A stretch of DNA of 64,000 nucleotides from Thermofilum uzonense (GTDB lineage: Archaea > Thermoproteota > Thermoprotei > Thermofilales > Thermofilaceae): NCBI RefSeq assembly GCF_000993805.1, contig NZ_CP009961.1:1326453-1390452 (forward strand), given 5' to 3'. How positions within the stretch are numbered: the first letter of the stretch is position 1; every line of letters begins with the position of its first letter. Position numbers and translations under genes: made by a program. This document shows, piece after piece, positions 6,983 through 15,955 of this stretch. Under the pieces are notes generated by a model. The model worked only from the letters and a program-made list of their open reading frames with translations. It was not told the DNA's origin and did not search any database.

Positions 6983-8572
6983 ATGAGTATAGACGAGAAG
7001 ATATACATACCTGATACTTCCGCTATATTAAGCGGGGTTCTACGGGAAGCCCTTAAAGAGGGCACGGTAGCTGGGCGTATCATCCTGCATGTAAGCCTCA
7101 TTAACTATTTTGAGGAGCTTGCGCGGAAGGGTGCGAGTAGTGGACTCTCTGGTTTAAGGGAGCTTAGCCTGCTACGCGAGACTATTGAGTCAATGCAGGA
7201 GCTTGTGGAGCTTGAATATGCATACGATATGCCGCAGGCCCTGAGGGGGGTTCGTGAAGCTAACCCTGATATAATTTCGCGTCTTGTAGCGTATGAGCAC
7301 GGGGGGATCTTGGTAACATGCGATGATGTCTCAGCTAAGGCAGCTAGGGCGCTTGGCATCGAGGTTCTCTACATTCCGACAAGAGGTCGTGACAAGTTCA
7401 TACTCGAAGAGCTTTTCGACCATGATATAATGTCGGTTCACTTGAAGGAGGGGGCACGACCCTATGCAAAGAAGGGGGTACCTGGCAAGTGGAGCTTTGT
7501 TGAGCTACGCGAGGAGCCGCTAACTCGAGAGGAGCTCGAAGACTATGTGAGGCAGATCTTTGAGAGAGTTAGGAATGAGAGCCAGACAGGGTTCATCGAG
7601 TATGAAGGCGTCGGTGTCGTGATAATACAGCTGGACACCTATCGAATCGTCATAACAAAGCCACCTTTCTCGGATGGCATAGAGATAACCGCGGTCAGGC
7701 CGGTAGCCAAGTTAAGACTTGAAGACTACAACCTTCCGAAAAAACTCATTGACAGACTTGAGAAGCAAGCCGAGGGCATTCTTGTCGCGGGCGCGCCCGG
7801 TATGGGTAAAACGACCTTCGCGCAGGCCCTGGCCGAGTACTATCACAGGAAGGGTAAAGTCGTCAAGACCATAGAGTCCCCTAGAGACATGCACCTGCCA
7901 CCAGAAATCACACAGTACTCGAAGTCACACGCGACATCCGAGGAAATACATGACGTTTTGCTTCTATCGAGGCCCGACTACACTTTCTACGACGAAATGA
8001 GGGACACTCGGGACTTTCAGATCTACGCAGATTTAAGGCTTGCAGGCGTAGGTATGGTTGGAGTAGTTCACGCTACGAGTCCAATAGACGCGGTACAGAG
8101 GTTCATAGGCAGAGTCGAGCTCGGCATGATACCCTCGATAGTTGACACTGTAATCTACATAAAGAACGGACAGGTCGAGAAAGTCTACTCGCTCGAGACC
8201 GTGGTAAAGATACCACATGGCTTAAAGGAAGAGGACCTAGCGCGACCTGTAGTCGTTGTCAGGGACTTTATGACGGGAGACCCCGAGTACGAGCTTTATG
8301 TCTTCGGCGAGAGGACCTTCGTGGTTCCCGTCAGGCGGGGACCAGCGAGGGTGAGCGTGGAGGACTATAAGATGAGGTCAGCGCTTGAAAGGACGCTGAG
8401 CAAGATGCTTGGAGACGGGGGCTTCGAGGTAACCGTTGATCCCAACACGTCTATGGTTGTGATTCAAGTATCCGCCGAGTACTACAACTACCTCACTGGC
8501 AAGCCGCGCAGGAAGCTTGAGAGAATAGTTAGGAGGTACGGCTACGGTCTAGAGCTTAAACCTTCATTTTAG
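6983..8572 (+). CDS. PINA-type ATPase (PIN domain, PilT-like ATPase, C-terminal KH)
   Basis: 529 residues. Residues 1-150 form a PIN domain (YIPDTSAILSG at the start, LVTCDDVSAKAARALG with acidic residues). A PilT/VirB11-like ATPase follows, with Walker A GAPGMGKTTFAQ near residue 270 and a Walker B/Asp-box region SRPDYTFYDEMRD. The C-terminal 80 residues look like a KH domain. This order matches archaeal PINA, which in Sulfolobus promotes Holliday-junction branch migration with Hjc and the Hel308/Hjm helicase. Its position next to the candidate origin suits a role in replication-fork repair. Confidence 0.88.
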   Translation: MSIDEKIYIPDTSAILSGVLREALKEGTVAGRIILHVSLINYFEELARKGASSGLSGLRELSLLRETIESMQELVELEYAYDMPQALRGVREANPDIISRLVAYEHGGILVTCDDVSAKAARALGIEVLYIPTRGRDKFILEELFDHDIMSVHLKEGARPYAKKGVPGKWSFVELREEPLTREELEDYVRQIFERVRNESQTGFIEYEGVGVVIIQLDTYRIVITKPPFSDGIEITAVRPVAKLRLEDYNLPKKLIDRLEKQAEGILVAGAPGMGKTTFAQALAEYYHRKGKVVKTIESPRDMHLPPEITQYSKSHATSEEIHDVLLLSRPDYTFYDEMRDTRDFQIYADLRLAGVGMVGVVHATSPIDAVQRFIGRVELGMIPSIVDTVIYIKNGQVEKVYSLETVVKIPHGLKEEDLARPVVVVRDFMTGDPEYELYVFGERTFVVPVRRGPARVSVEDYKMRSALERTLSKMLGDGGFEVTVDPNTSMVVIQVSAEYYNYLTGKPRRKLERIVRRYGYGLELKPSF

Positions 8573-8672
8573 AGCCCCGAGTCTTGGTCCCGTAGGAAGG
8601 TCTATCTCACAGGTATGCGTAACCTTTATTAGGCCAACCAATATAATGCGTTTCGCTAAAACGGTGAAATAA

Positions 8673-8951
8673 ATGAGCGCAGCAGAAGGAAGCGTACTGA
8701 TAGGGAACAAAAACGTAATGAACTACGTCTTAGCAACAGTAATTCAATTCAACCAAGGAGCGAAAAGGGTTTCAATCAAGGCTAGAGGCCGTGCAATCTC
8801 CCGCGCAGTAGACGTTGCCGAGATCGTTAAGAGCAGATTCCTCAAGGGCGAAGTCGACGTTGAGACAATCAAGATTGGAAGTGAGCAGGTCGGCGAGGCT
8901 GACAAGAAGCGAACAATCTCTACAATAGAGATCGTGCTAGCGAGGAAATAA
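8673..8951 (+). CDS. alba: Alba chromatin protein
   Basis: 92 residues, the normal Alba length. Features are [20 protein letters not shown] at the N-terminus, then the [20 protein letters not shown] helix and the [10 protein letters not shown]-terminal strand. Alba dimers coat DNA and RNA in crenarchaea. The GAAATAA spacer after CGGTG upstream could act as a weak ribosome-binding site; a TATA-like TTTATTA lies about 45 bp upstream of the start. Confidence 0.97.
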   Translation: MSAAEGSVLIGNKNVMNYVLATVIQFNQGAKRVSIKARGRAISRAVDVAEIVKSRFLKGEVDVETIKIGSEQVGEADKKRTISTIEIVLARK

Positions 8952-8973
8952 TCGCTAGCCCTGTTTTCTTTTC

Positions 8974-9411
8974 TTAGACTTTTTCAAGTATTTTCTCAAT
9001 AAGTCTATCCAACCGTTTACTCTCAGCGAGAACTCTCTGACTCTCCTCCAGGACTCTTGAAAGCATTGAACGGAGCAGGGGGTTTAAGCTTCCAGCTTGA
9101 ATCTTTCTAAGTTTCTCGACACTCGCCTCGAGATCGGTTACTCGAGCGATATACCCATAAACAACCCTCGTTACCTCGTCACGTTGAAAGAATTGATACA
9201 GTTGAAGTTTTGATCCTAGGTCCCGGAGCGAGAATTCAAGCTGTAAAAGTAGGAGGTACGTTGCAGCAGCCCTCTCAGGCGTGGCCTCCTCGCCATCCTC
9301 TAAAAGCTTAATACTCGAACTGAAGGCCTTTGCAATACCACTGAATATTAGATATGAGTAGATCAGATTCCCGCTTGGTAAAACGCGGGGCCGACTCTCT
9401 TGTTTATCCAT
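8974..9411 (-). CDS. helical protein of the crenactin neighbourhood, unknown function
   Basis: 145 residues, almost wholly alpha-helical by composition, with a C-terminal heptad-like region (SRVLEESQRVLAESKRLDRL). It is the last of three leftward genes that diverge from crenactin. Pyrobaculum crenactin clusters encode arcadins 1-4; I cannot tell from memory whether this is an arcadin or only a neighbour. Convergent with alba, with about 20 bp between stops. Confidence 0.7.
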   Translation of the reverse strand: MDKQESRPRVLPSGNLIYSYLIFSGIAKAFSSSIKLLEDGEEATPERAAATYLLLLQLEFSLRDLGSKLQLYQFFQRDEVTRVVYGYIARVTDLEASVEKLRKIQAGSLNPLLRSMLSRVLEESQRVLAESKRLDRLIEKILEKV

Positions 9412-9445
9412 CCTTAATTAGATTTTGAGATATTTATAAGACGGA

Positions 9446-9817
9446 TTACCCGAGTAGTGGGATAATTTTCTGCAGTAAGGGAGTGTCAGGCTGAATGTTT
9501 ATTATGGGAAGCGCCATGAAACCAGGCCGCGTCCCCTTTGACACTTCAACCGTTTCGCCGGCTTCATCGGACTTAAACAATACGTAATTTCCTTGCAGTT
9601 CTCTGTCAAACTCAATGTAATAGAACATTGGGAGGCCGTATAGCTTGTAGTAGTCACGGAATACTATGAAGATCCCGTAGTAGTGTTTTGAGGCAGCAGT
9701 GAAGTGTACAATATATGTCACGTGGCCAAGTGCGCTTGTACTGCCCGCTAGCCTGGCTAGATCGTTAAGCGTGGAGAGCTTTACAGGTATCATCGTCTCA
9801 ATATCTTTGTCAGGCAT
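9446..9817 (-). CDS. crenactin-cluster protein, possible arcadin
   Basis: 123 residues, beta-rich, with many Tyr residues (HYYGIFIVFRDYYKLYG, then MFYYIEFDREL). The first base of its start codon directly abuts the stop of the 129-residue gene, so the two are probably cotranslated from the promoter shared with crenactin. I recognise no enzyme motif. Candidate for arcadin-1 or arcadin-3 by position only. Confidence 0.65.
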   Translation of the reverse strand: MPDKDIETMIPVKLSTLNDLARLAGSTSALGHVTYIVHFTAASKHYYGIFIVFRDYYKLYGLPMFYYIEFDRELQGNYVLFKSDEAGETVEVSKGTRPGFMALPIINIQPDTPLLQKIIPLLG

Positions 9818-10207
9818 CTAGCCTTCACCGGCCCGAACAGTAATTGAGAGTGTTATCGTGTCGTTTGTTTTAAGCGTTGATAATGCCTCAAGCCCCTCGG
9901 TTATCTCGCCAGCCTTATAGAAGCGGAACCTCGCTTCTGGGGGGCGACTCAAGACTATGGCAAGCGAGCCAGCCGCGGGAGCCAGTAGTATATCGCCTGG
10001 CTTGAAGTCAGTGTATATGCTGCCCTCGTTTACCAGTTTTAATGGTAGGTTTATTATAAGGTAGCCGCTCATCGCGATAACGCTTGTGAGAGTCTTGCCG
10101 AGTTTTTTAATCGCGTCGAAGTTGAGGGGTACAAGTTGTCTACGTATTTCTCCTCTAGCGATGGTTGAGCCGAACTTTTTTATCTCTATCTCTAATACTT
10201 CGCTCAC
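9818..10207 (-). CDS. crenactin-cluster protein divergent from crenactin, possible arcadin-1
   Basis: 129 residues, predicted beta-rich (LEIEIKKFGSTIARGEIRRQ at the N-terminus and NDTITLSITVRAGEG at the C-terminus). The gene starts 38 bp from the crenactin start on the opposite strand, so both must share a compact divergent promoter. The arrangement matches the divergent partner of crenactin in Thermoproteales, but the arcadin numbering is an inference. Confidence 0.65.
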   Translation of the reverse strand: MSEVLEIEIKKFGSTIARGEIRRQLVPLNFDAIKKLGKTLTSVIAMSGYLIINLPLKLVNEGSIYTDFKPGDILLAPAAGSLAIVLSRPPEARFRFYKAGEITEGLEALSTLKTNDTITLSITVRAGEG

Positions 10208-10245
10208 GGGCTTTTGTGGAACACGTATTTATTTAAGCGTTTATA

Positions 10246-11541
10246 GTGGGTAAGGCTAGGGTGACTGTTTTGTCGGTGGCGACGTATAAACAAAGGTATG
10301 CTTACGGTGAGGACTACGGTACAAGCCAGTTCAAGTTCGGTCCCATTGGAGAAAAACCGATTGTTATAGAGAACCGTGGGCTCTTCCTAGGCGAATCCAG
10401 GACACTATTAAAAATTTATGGAATCGAGAAGGAAGTCGTCGTAGGTCCCGACGTCGTAAAGTATCTTGGAAGCATAGAGGATGTCTCACGCCACCTTGTC
10501 TACCCGATGCGCGACGGGCTAATAGACAAGAATGATGGACGCTCTTGGAGAATTATAGAGGAGCTCACGAGGTATGGCTTTCTAGTTTCAAGACCCCAGA
10601 CACGCGACTTCGACGGCTTTTATGTGACAGCCGCGCTCAGCGCGATTGCGCCGGACTACATGTATGAACGACTATTCGAGATACATGCAAAGATCGATAA
10701 GGAGGAGCGCAGCGTAAAAGCTGTAACTGTAATCCCTCAGCCCCTTGCGGTAGCGATCGCAGAGAAGTCTGTCACATGTGTTGTTGTTGAGAGTGGACAC
10801 GGGAATACTCAAATCACGCCGATATCAGCCTACCCTATTCGAAACGCCATCGTGGCTCTTAACCGTGGCGGAGCCGAGGCCGATGCCATAGCTGCGGAGA
10901 TATTGAAGGATCTAGGCTTCGGCGACAGGGTTCGTGAAGAAAAATTTGTTCGATTGTTTAAGGAGGCGGTCGGCCTCGTGCCCAGAAACCTTGACGCGGC
11001 TATAAAGGCTGCCCGGCAGAACCCCGAGAGATTTGCTGTGGCCTTCAAGATACCCGGGACAACTATTGAGGTAAACCTTGAGAGGAATGGCTGGATGAGA
11101 TTTCTAATTGGAGAGGTTATCTTCAACCCAGAACACGAGGTCTTTGAAAGCTACTATAAGAGGGGGATGCCCAGGCCAAGGGACACTGTGATGGGAGAAT
11201 TCGTGGTGCGTGGGACACTCCCATTAGTGAATGCGATACAAGAGGCTTTAAGCAGGGTGTCCATAGAGCTTCTCCCCAGGCTGTACAATGACATCATACT
11301 CAGTGGGGGTAATTTCTCATGGAGGGTGCCTAAAGGGCTGGAAGATGTAGCTGTTGACAGTGCTGAGAAAATCAGGCTTGGGCTTGCAGAGCTAGGGATA
11401 GACTCAAGGGTTCACATCGTAGCTGACCCGCTGTACTCGGTATGGAAGGGTGCCATAGTTTACAGCATAGCGCTCCCCGAGGACGTTGAGTGGGACTGGA
11501 GGAGTCGTGAGGGGTGGTATAAGCGTGGGGTTCACTACTAA
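10246..11541 (+). CDS. crenactin, actin-like cytoskeletal ATPase
   Basis: 431 residues, the length of Pyrobaculum crenactin. Actin-fold motifs are visible: CVVVESGHGNTQITPI (phosphate 2 loop), YPIRNAIVALNRGGAEAD, ILSGGNFSW (adenosine motif) and the C-terminal PLYSVWKGAIVYS. Crenactin forms double-stranded actin-like filaments. A GTG start is used. The cluster downstream holds arcadin-2 and the Rad50-like arcadin-4, as in the described arcade cluster. Family assignment is firm; cellular role (shape or segregation) is from the literature. Confidence 0.95.
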   Translation: MGKARVTVLSVATYKQRYAYGEDYGTSQFKFGPIGEKPIVIENRGLFLGESRTLLKIYGIEKEVVVGPDVVKYLGSIEDVSRHLVYPMRDGLIDKNDGRSWRIIEELTRYGFLVSRPQTRDFDGFYVTAALSAIAPDYMYERLFEIHAKIDKEERSVKAVTVIPQPLAVAIAEKSVTCVVVESGHGNTQITPISAYPIRNAIVALNRGGAEADAIAAEILKDLGFGDRVREEKFVRLFKEAVGLVPRNLDAAIKAARQNPERFAVAFKIPGTTIEVNLERNGWMRFLIGEVIFNPEHEVFESYYKRGMPRPRDTVMGEFVVRGTLPLVNAIQEALSRVSIELLPRLYNDIILSGGNFSWRVPKGLEDVAVDSAEKIRLGLAELGIDSRVHIVADPLYSVWKGAIVYSIALPEDVEWDWRSREGWYKRGVHY

Positions 11542-11597
11542 AGGGGGTTGTACGAAATTCTTTTAGGTTATATCGTGTTCATGTATTGTAATCGATA

Positions 11598-12224
11598 ATG
11601 GGGGTTGAGTCGAAAGAGGCTACTCTTAGCCGTGAAGACTTGATGTATGTTGATTATATTAAAAAGTTCATAGTAGATGTGAAGAGGGGTAGAGTGGACA
11701 GGGTTTCTGCACGTGACAATACTATCGAGATAATTGGCGTAGACTCGACGGGGGCTCGCCTCGCCGTACGTCTGATATCTTCTAGAATTCCGATAAGTTA
11801 CGTAAACACCGAGGTAACACATGAAGCTCATGAAGCAGAGGAGATTGACGCAGACTACGTTTATCTCGCGATACCCTCCAAGAAGCTCATATACATAGCG
11901 AAACGCACACGTGAAATTCTCAAGGAGAAAGGCGTTGGGCTTATAGAGGTCTATGCTCATGGAGACACTGTCGAAGTAATGTCTTCAAGCTTGAGAATCC
12001 AGAAGCCTGTTCAACCTAAAAGCCCCGTCGTTGAAAGGATCATACAGCCGAGACTCTCAGAGGAGGTGCGGTTACCTGCTAATCCGAGCTCAGAGCGTCC
12101 AGAGATGCCTTCAGAGAACATAGCCAGGCCTTCTACGGTTGATTCTGAGGAGAAGATACCGGATTTCGTCAAGGACAATCCGTGGCTGAGTGTTTTGAGT
12201 AGGCGTAGAGCAGGCGGTGGTTGA
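11598..12224 (+). CDS. arcadin-2, crenactin-binding protein
   Basis: 208 residues: a folded N-terminal domain (about 1-135), a proline-rich linker and a short conserved tail, PDFVKDNPWLSVL at residues 188-200 followed by SRRR. In Pyrobaculum calidifontis the C-terminal peptide of arcadin-2 (about residues 187-203) binds crenactin in its hydrophobic groove and disassembles filaments. The position, length and tail here fit that description well. The identical tail core appears in a zinc-finger protein at 55811-56182, the most notable link in the window. Confidence 0.85.
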   Translation: MGVESKEATLSREDLMYVDYIKKFIVDVKRGRVDRVSARDNTIEIIGVDSTGARLAVRLISSRIPISYVNTEVTHEAHEAEEIDADYVYLAIPSKKLIYIAKRTREILKEKGVGLIEVYAHGDTVEVMSSSLRIQKPVQPKSPVVERIIQPRLSEEVRLPANPSSERPEMPSENIARPSTVDSEEKIPDFVKDNPWLSVLSRRRAGGG

Positions 12225-12228
12225 AGCA

Positions 12229-12432
12229 ATGTCTGTCAGGCATATGGGTAAGGGATTAGAGGAGAGCATTCGAGAGGAGTTAAAGGAATTGCTTGGCGAC
12301 GATCAGGAGGCTTTAAGCATCGCTTTAAGCTTGCTTGAAAGATATGTTCAGGAGGGGTCAAGAGGCGTACGAAGACGAATAGCCGAGCTTTTAGAGGCTG
12401 GGAACATTGAAAGCGAAGCTACGGAGGCTTGA
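12229..12432 (+). CDS. small helical protein between arcadin-2 and arcadin-4
   Basis: 67 residues from ATG 12229 (71 from an upstream GTG that overlaps the arcadin-2 stop). It is helical and acidic (LEESIREELKELLGDDQEAL, then SIALSLLERYV). It overlaps the 5' end of the arcadin-4 gene by 26 bp, so it is clearly part of the operon. It may be arcadin-3 by position; I recognise no domain. Confidence 0.65.
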   Translation: MSVRHMGKGLEESIREELKELLGDDQEALSIALSLLERYVQEGSRGVRRRIAELLEAGNIESEATEA

Positions 12433-14809
12433 AGTCAACTGTTTCAGAGGATTTAGAAGTCAAAGGATGTTTGAATTTCCCGACGGTGTAACCGTTGTCG
12501 TAGGTCCCGTGGGATCCGGGAAGTCTAGCATACTTTCCGCAATTCAGTTCGCATTATATGGTTTCGACTTTAACACCGCAATGAATCTCTATCAGCGCGA
12601 GAGCCTTATAAACGTTGAATGTGAGAGAGCCGAGGTTCAGCTAACCCTTGAGGTTCCAGGGGATGGATTGTACCAGGTAGGTAGGAGCCTTGATAGAAGC
12701 GGGGGCAGGCTACGCGAAACAGTATTTCTAAAAACACCCCAAGGTGATGTTGTAAACGGATCAGTGGAAGTTGAAGCAATAATCGAGGAGCTTCTAGGGC
12801 TAGACTTTCAGGAGTTTATACGTTCCGTTTCGCTTGGATATGTTCTCGTGCATATGTTGGCCTATGGGCGTCAGGCCTCAAGGAGTAGGGCCCTCGACAT
12901 TCTTCTAGGGATTAGATCCATAAGGGCTTTCTACGAGTCCCTCAATCCCAGAAGGATTAAGAAAGAAGTTGATGAGCTACGCAGAAATCTTGAAGACCTG
13001 AGAAGAGAGTACAGTGAGACAGAGGAAAATTACTCTCGTGTCAAAACAAGGAAACGAGAGCTTGAATCAAAGAAAAGTGAGCTTCAAAAACGGCTATCCG
13101 ACATTCAGGGTCAGCTTAAACAACTTGAGGAGCCTGTAAGAAACTATTTAGACCTAAGCCGTAAAATCGAGGACAATAAAAACTACGCTAACAGGCTCAG
13201 AGAGAAAATCAAACACTCACCCTCTGAACTAGACCCCTACAGGATAATGGAAGAAGTGGAGTATGTCAAACGTGAGTTGCGGGACGTTTTCGAGAAGCTC
13301 GTGGTTTCACAGGATTACTTCAATACTCTCGAAAAAGTACAGGTTTCGAGTGAAAATCTCCACCAAACAGTTGCATTACTGGAAAAGCTGCTGGACGATG
13401 CTTGGAGGAGGTATGACAGGGTCTGGGAGGCTTTCCAGAGCTCGGTTAACGAGCTCGAGCAGAGGAGAGGCGAGCTGAGAGGATTGGAAAAACTGCTTGT
13501 CGAGCTCGAGCCGATTATATCCGAGTACGAGGAGGCTGAGGAGAGGCTACAAGAGCTGGAAGCTAAGTATGGGACACAAGAAAAGCTGGAGAAAGAGTTT
13601 AAGAAAATTGAGGAGGAACTTCGCGAAAATATGAAAAAACTACAACAGCTGAAGAGCATCCAGCAGCTTAAACAGTCCCTGGCCGAGAGTGCCCTACGCC
13701 GGACTAGCGTAACCTGTCCAGTTTGTGGCTCCCAAATTGATTCCTCGATTATAGACGAGTTAAGGAGCGAGTTAAGCCAAATCGCAAAACAAGTACTAGA
13801 TTACGAGAAGAAAATACAGGAAAACGAGAAAAGGCTCAAAGAGCTACGCGCTCTACTTGAGGATATAAGAGGGCTAAAAGTCACACTTGTTAGCCGTGAG
13901 CCCGACTATGACAGGTATAGAGATTTTATTCAGAGGAAAGAGGATCTAGAAGAGGAGATAAGAGAGGACGAGTTAGTGATAAAAGGCAAAGAACACGAAT
14001 ATAGGAGTATCTCCGCCGTCCTGACGAGTTTAGATGAAAAGATAGGTGATCTAAAAAGAAAATTAAACGAGTATTCATTAAGCCTCGAGATTCTGAAGAC
14101 CGAGAAGGAAATTGCTGAGCTTGAAGAACAAAGGAAAGAGTTAGAACCCTACTTTACCCAGTACACGAAACTGAAAGAAGAGGAAAAACAGGCAACCGAC
14201 GCATTAACAAAAGTCGAGGCAGAGCTCAGCGCGCTGGAAGAATCTTACGTTGAACAGCACCTCGAAGAACTTAGCAGGGAAATCTCCGGACTCGAATCCA
14301 AGATATCAAACCTTGAAAACCTTTACGTCAAGCTAGAAAAAGTGAGAAACACTGTTAGACAAATTCTCGATAAGCAACGGCGCGAAAAGATTGAAGCTCT
14401 GAACAGGAGAATAAATGAAATTATAAGAAAAGTTTACCCATCGGAGAGTATCCGCTCCGTAGAGCTGGAAATAATTGAAAAATACACTAGAAAGGGGGCT
14501 CCACCGGCAAGCTACTATGACATATATGTGAATACAGGTAGTGGTAGATACAAGTTTAACGAGCTGTTAAGCGACGGTCAGAAAACAATAGTAATACTCT
14601 CAGTACTCCTCGCTATATACTCGCAGACCAGACACAAAGCTGGATTCATAATGCTAGACGAACCACTACCTAACGTTGACGATGAGATAAAGCTGGCTTT
14701 CCTTACAACCCTCGCCGAGAGTGAGGACATACCACAGGTCATAGTTACGACGCAGGCTGAAGAGCTGACAACCAAGGTATCAGGTATAAACATTATAAGG
14801 CTTAGATAG
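12407..14809 (+). CDS. arcadin-4, Rad50/SMC-like ATPase with zinc hook
   Basis: 800 residues. Walker A GPVGSGKSSILS lies near residue 33, followed by two long coiled-coil arms around a zinc-hook motif CPVC at 437-440. The C-terminal half has the ABC signature LSDGQKTIVILSVLLA and Walker B FIMLDEPLPNVDDE. It resembles Rad50 in architecture but lacks an adjacent Mre11 gene and has an altered D-loop. In crenactin clusters this gene is arcadin-4. The TTG start at 12407 gives MKAKLRRLEV, the standard first strand of Rad50-like proteins. Confidence 0.88.
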   Translation: MKAKLRRLEVNCFRGFRSQRMFEFPDGVTVVVGPVGSGKSSILSAIQFALYGFDFNTAMNLYQRESLINVECERAEVQLTLEVPGDGLYQVGRSLDRSGGRLRETVFLKTPQGDVVNGSVEVEAIIEELLGLDFQEFIRSVSLGYVLVHMLAYGRQASRSRALDILLGIRSIRAFYESLNPRRIKKEVDELRRNLEDLRREYSETEENYSRVKTRKRELESKKSELQKRLSDIQGQLKQLEEPVRNYLDLSRKIEDNKNYANRLREKIKHSPSELDPYRIMEEVEYVKRELRDVFEKLVVSQDYFNTLEKVQVSSENLHQTVALLEKLLDDAWRRYDRVWEAFQSSVNELEQRRGELRGLEKLLVELEPIISEYEEAEERLQELEAKYGTQEKLEKEFKKIEEELRENMKKLQQLKSIQQLKQSLAESALRRTSVTCPVCGSQIDSSIIDELRSELSQIAKQVLDYEKKIQENEKRLKELRALLEDIRGLKVTLVSREPDYDRYRDFIQRKEDLEEEIREDELVIKGKEHEYRSISAVLTSLDEKIGDLKRKLNEYSLSLEILKTEKEIAELEEQRKELEPYFTQYTKLKEEEKQATDALTKVEAELSALEESYVEQHLEELSREISGLESKISNLENLYVKLEKVRNTVRQILDKQRREKIEALNRRINEIIRKVYPSESIRSVELEIIEKYTRKGAPPASYYDIYVNTGSGRYKFNELLSDGQKTIVILSVLLAIYSQTRHKAGFIMLDEPLPNVDDEIKLAFLTTLAESEDIPQVIVTTQAEELTTKVSGINIIRLR

Positions 14810-14932
14810 CACCCTCAGGTTTTTAAACTCGAATTTAAAGTATGGATGGGATGATGAAGATACTTATTATGCGATGTATGAGCGTGCGAGCAGCCACTGA
14901 CTCAAACCTCAAATACTCAGAGGTGATTGTTA

Positions 14933-15079
14933 ATGACACGCTGGATTCTGAAGTGTGAAAGCTGCGGGAATGAAAAAATACTGGATGTGGGCTTCAACCT
15001 TTACGAGTTTAAAAAGATATACATCTATTGTCCTAAGTGCAAGTCAAACACTTTTCACAGTATAGTGAGACATGATTAA
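14933..15079 (+). CDS. 48-residue zinc-ribbon protein
   Basis: Begins MTRWILKCESCGNEK and later has YCPKCKSN, giving a CxxC-x(about 24)-CxxC zinc ribbon, and ends IVRHD before TAA. A ribosome-binding-like AGAGGTGATT lies 6-14 bp upstream of the ATG. Such tiny ribbons are common in archaea as RNA polymerase-, ribosome- or nucleic acid-associated proteins, but no specific family is recognised. It is convergent with the tRNA-Arg gene. Confidence 0.7.
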   Translation: MTRWILKCESCGNEKILDVGFNLYEFKKIYIYCPKCKSNTFHSIVRHD

Positions 15080-15142
15080 CCTTGCAACCAGCGCTTATGT
15101 TTCTCAAAATTTATGTTCAAAACACGAAGCTAGAATATGAGC

Positions 15143-15252
15143 GGGCCCGCCGGGATTTGAACCCGGGACCTGCGGCTGGCTTCGCGCCAGCACATAGAAC
15201 TGCGGCGCTCCTAGAGCGTGGCCGCCGCGCTTCCTGACTGCGCTACGGGCCC
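15143..15252 (-). tRNA. tRNA-Arg (TCT) with two introns
   Basis: Acceptor GGGCCCG pairs with CGGGCCC; D arm GCGCAGTCAGGAAGCGC; anticodon stem GCGGC/GCCGC; T arm CCGGG-TTCAAAT-CCCGG. Between the stem halves there are 44 nt where 7 are expected. Removing 20 nt after position 32 and 17 nt at the canonical 37/38 site leaves the loop CTTCTAA, the expected Arg(UCU) loop. Each insert has internal complementarity (GCTCTAGGAGC and GCTGGCGCGAAGCCAGC). Intron edges may shift by a few bases. Confidence 0.85.
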
Positions 15253-15382
15253 TCGTGAAGCTTAGGTGGGGGGTAAGATAAATTTTTCTCGTTACAAGGA
15301 GTATGCTAAGGTTGAAACGAGGGTAGAGTAATGATAAGTACATATAAGGATTTACAAAGAACCTGATTTAGAGTGACTCTTT

Positions 15383-15934
15383 GTGATTCTAGTTACAACG
15401 ACTCGACATGCAACTCCACCCGTAAGGAGGCTTGCAAAGGAGCTAGCATGGGTACTAGGATACGCAAGGAGGATAAACAGGGGTAAAATGAGCATGAATG
15501 AGGTAGCTCTACTAGCACAAAGCATGAGAGCGTCGCGTGTAATTATTGTAGGTCGCGGGCTTCACGGAAACCCGGCGGGTGTTTCATTCCTTAAGATCAG
15601 CGATGACGGGACCAGCGAACAGATTCTAAGTTTAAGACTTAGAGGAGTGGTTTTCTCTCGAGTGAGTAACAGACCTAAAACTCCTGAGACAAAGTTACCA
15701 GTGGTTTCCATAGGCTCAAGCGAAGAGTACGGAGAGGACATTGCGTTAGCATTCGACACAGTATACCTGGGCAGATACTCGCTGGAAGACTTGAGGAGCT
15801 TCACATCTTACTCGCGTGTAATTGCAGTGGAAAGAGTGGAATCTAAAGGCATTACATTGGTTTTAAAGTTCCTGGAGATGGGGGAGCCTATCGGGCCGAA
15901 GCTCCTGGTGAGAAAGATAAAAACTTATTTTTAA
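15383..15934 (+). CDS. Brix-domain (IMP4-like) ribosome biogenesis protein
   Basis: 183 residues starting at GTG. The sequence begins ILVTTTRHATPPVRRLAKEL and later has the KLPVVSIGSSEEYG and DTVYLGRYSLEDLR segments, typical of single-domain archaeal Brix/IMP4 proteins that bind rRNA during small-subunit assembly. The Pcc1 gene follows after about 20 bp, a linkage often seen in crenarchaea. Confidence 0.85.
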   Translation: MILVTTTRHATPPVRRLAKELAWVLGYARRINRGKMSMNEVALLAQSMRASRVIIVGRGLHGNPAGVSFLKISDDGTSEQILSLRLRGVVFSRVSNRPKTPETKLPVVSIGSSEEYGEDIALAFDTVYLGRYSLEDLRSFTSYSRVIAVERVESKGITLVLKFLEMGEPIGPKLLVRKIKTYF

Positions 15935-15955
15935 CGAATTTCGCGAGGATTGGAT

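Noticed and set aside
12407-14809. True Rad50 of the Mre11 complex
   Set aside because: There is no neighbouring mre11 or herA/nurA, and the gene sits in the crenactin operon, which fits arcadin-4 better.
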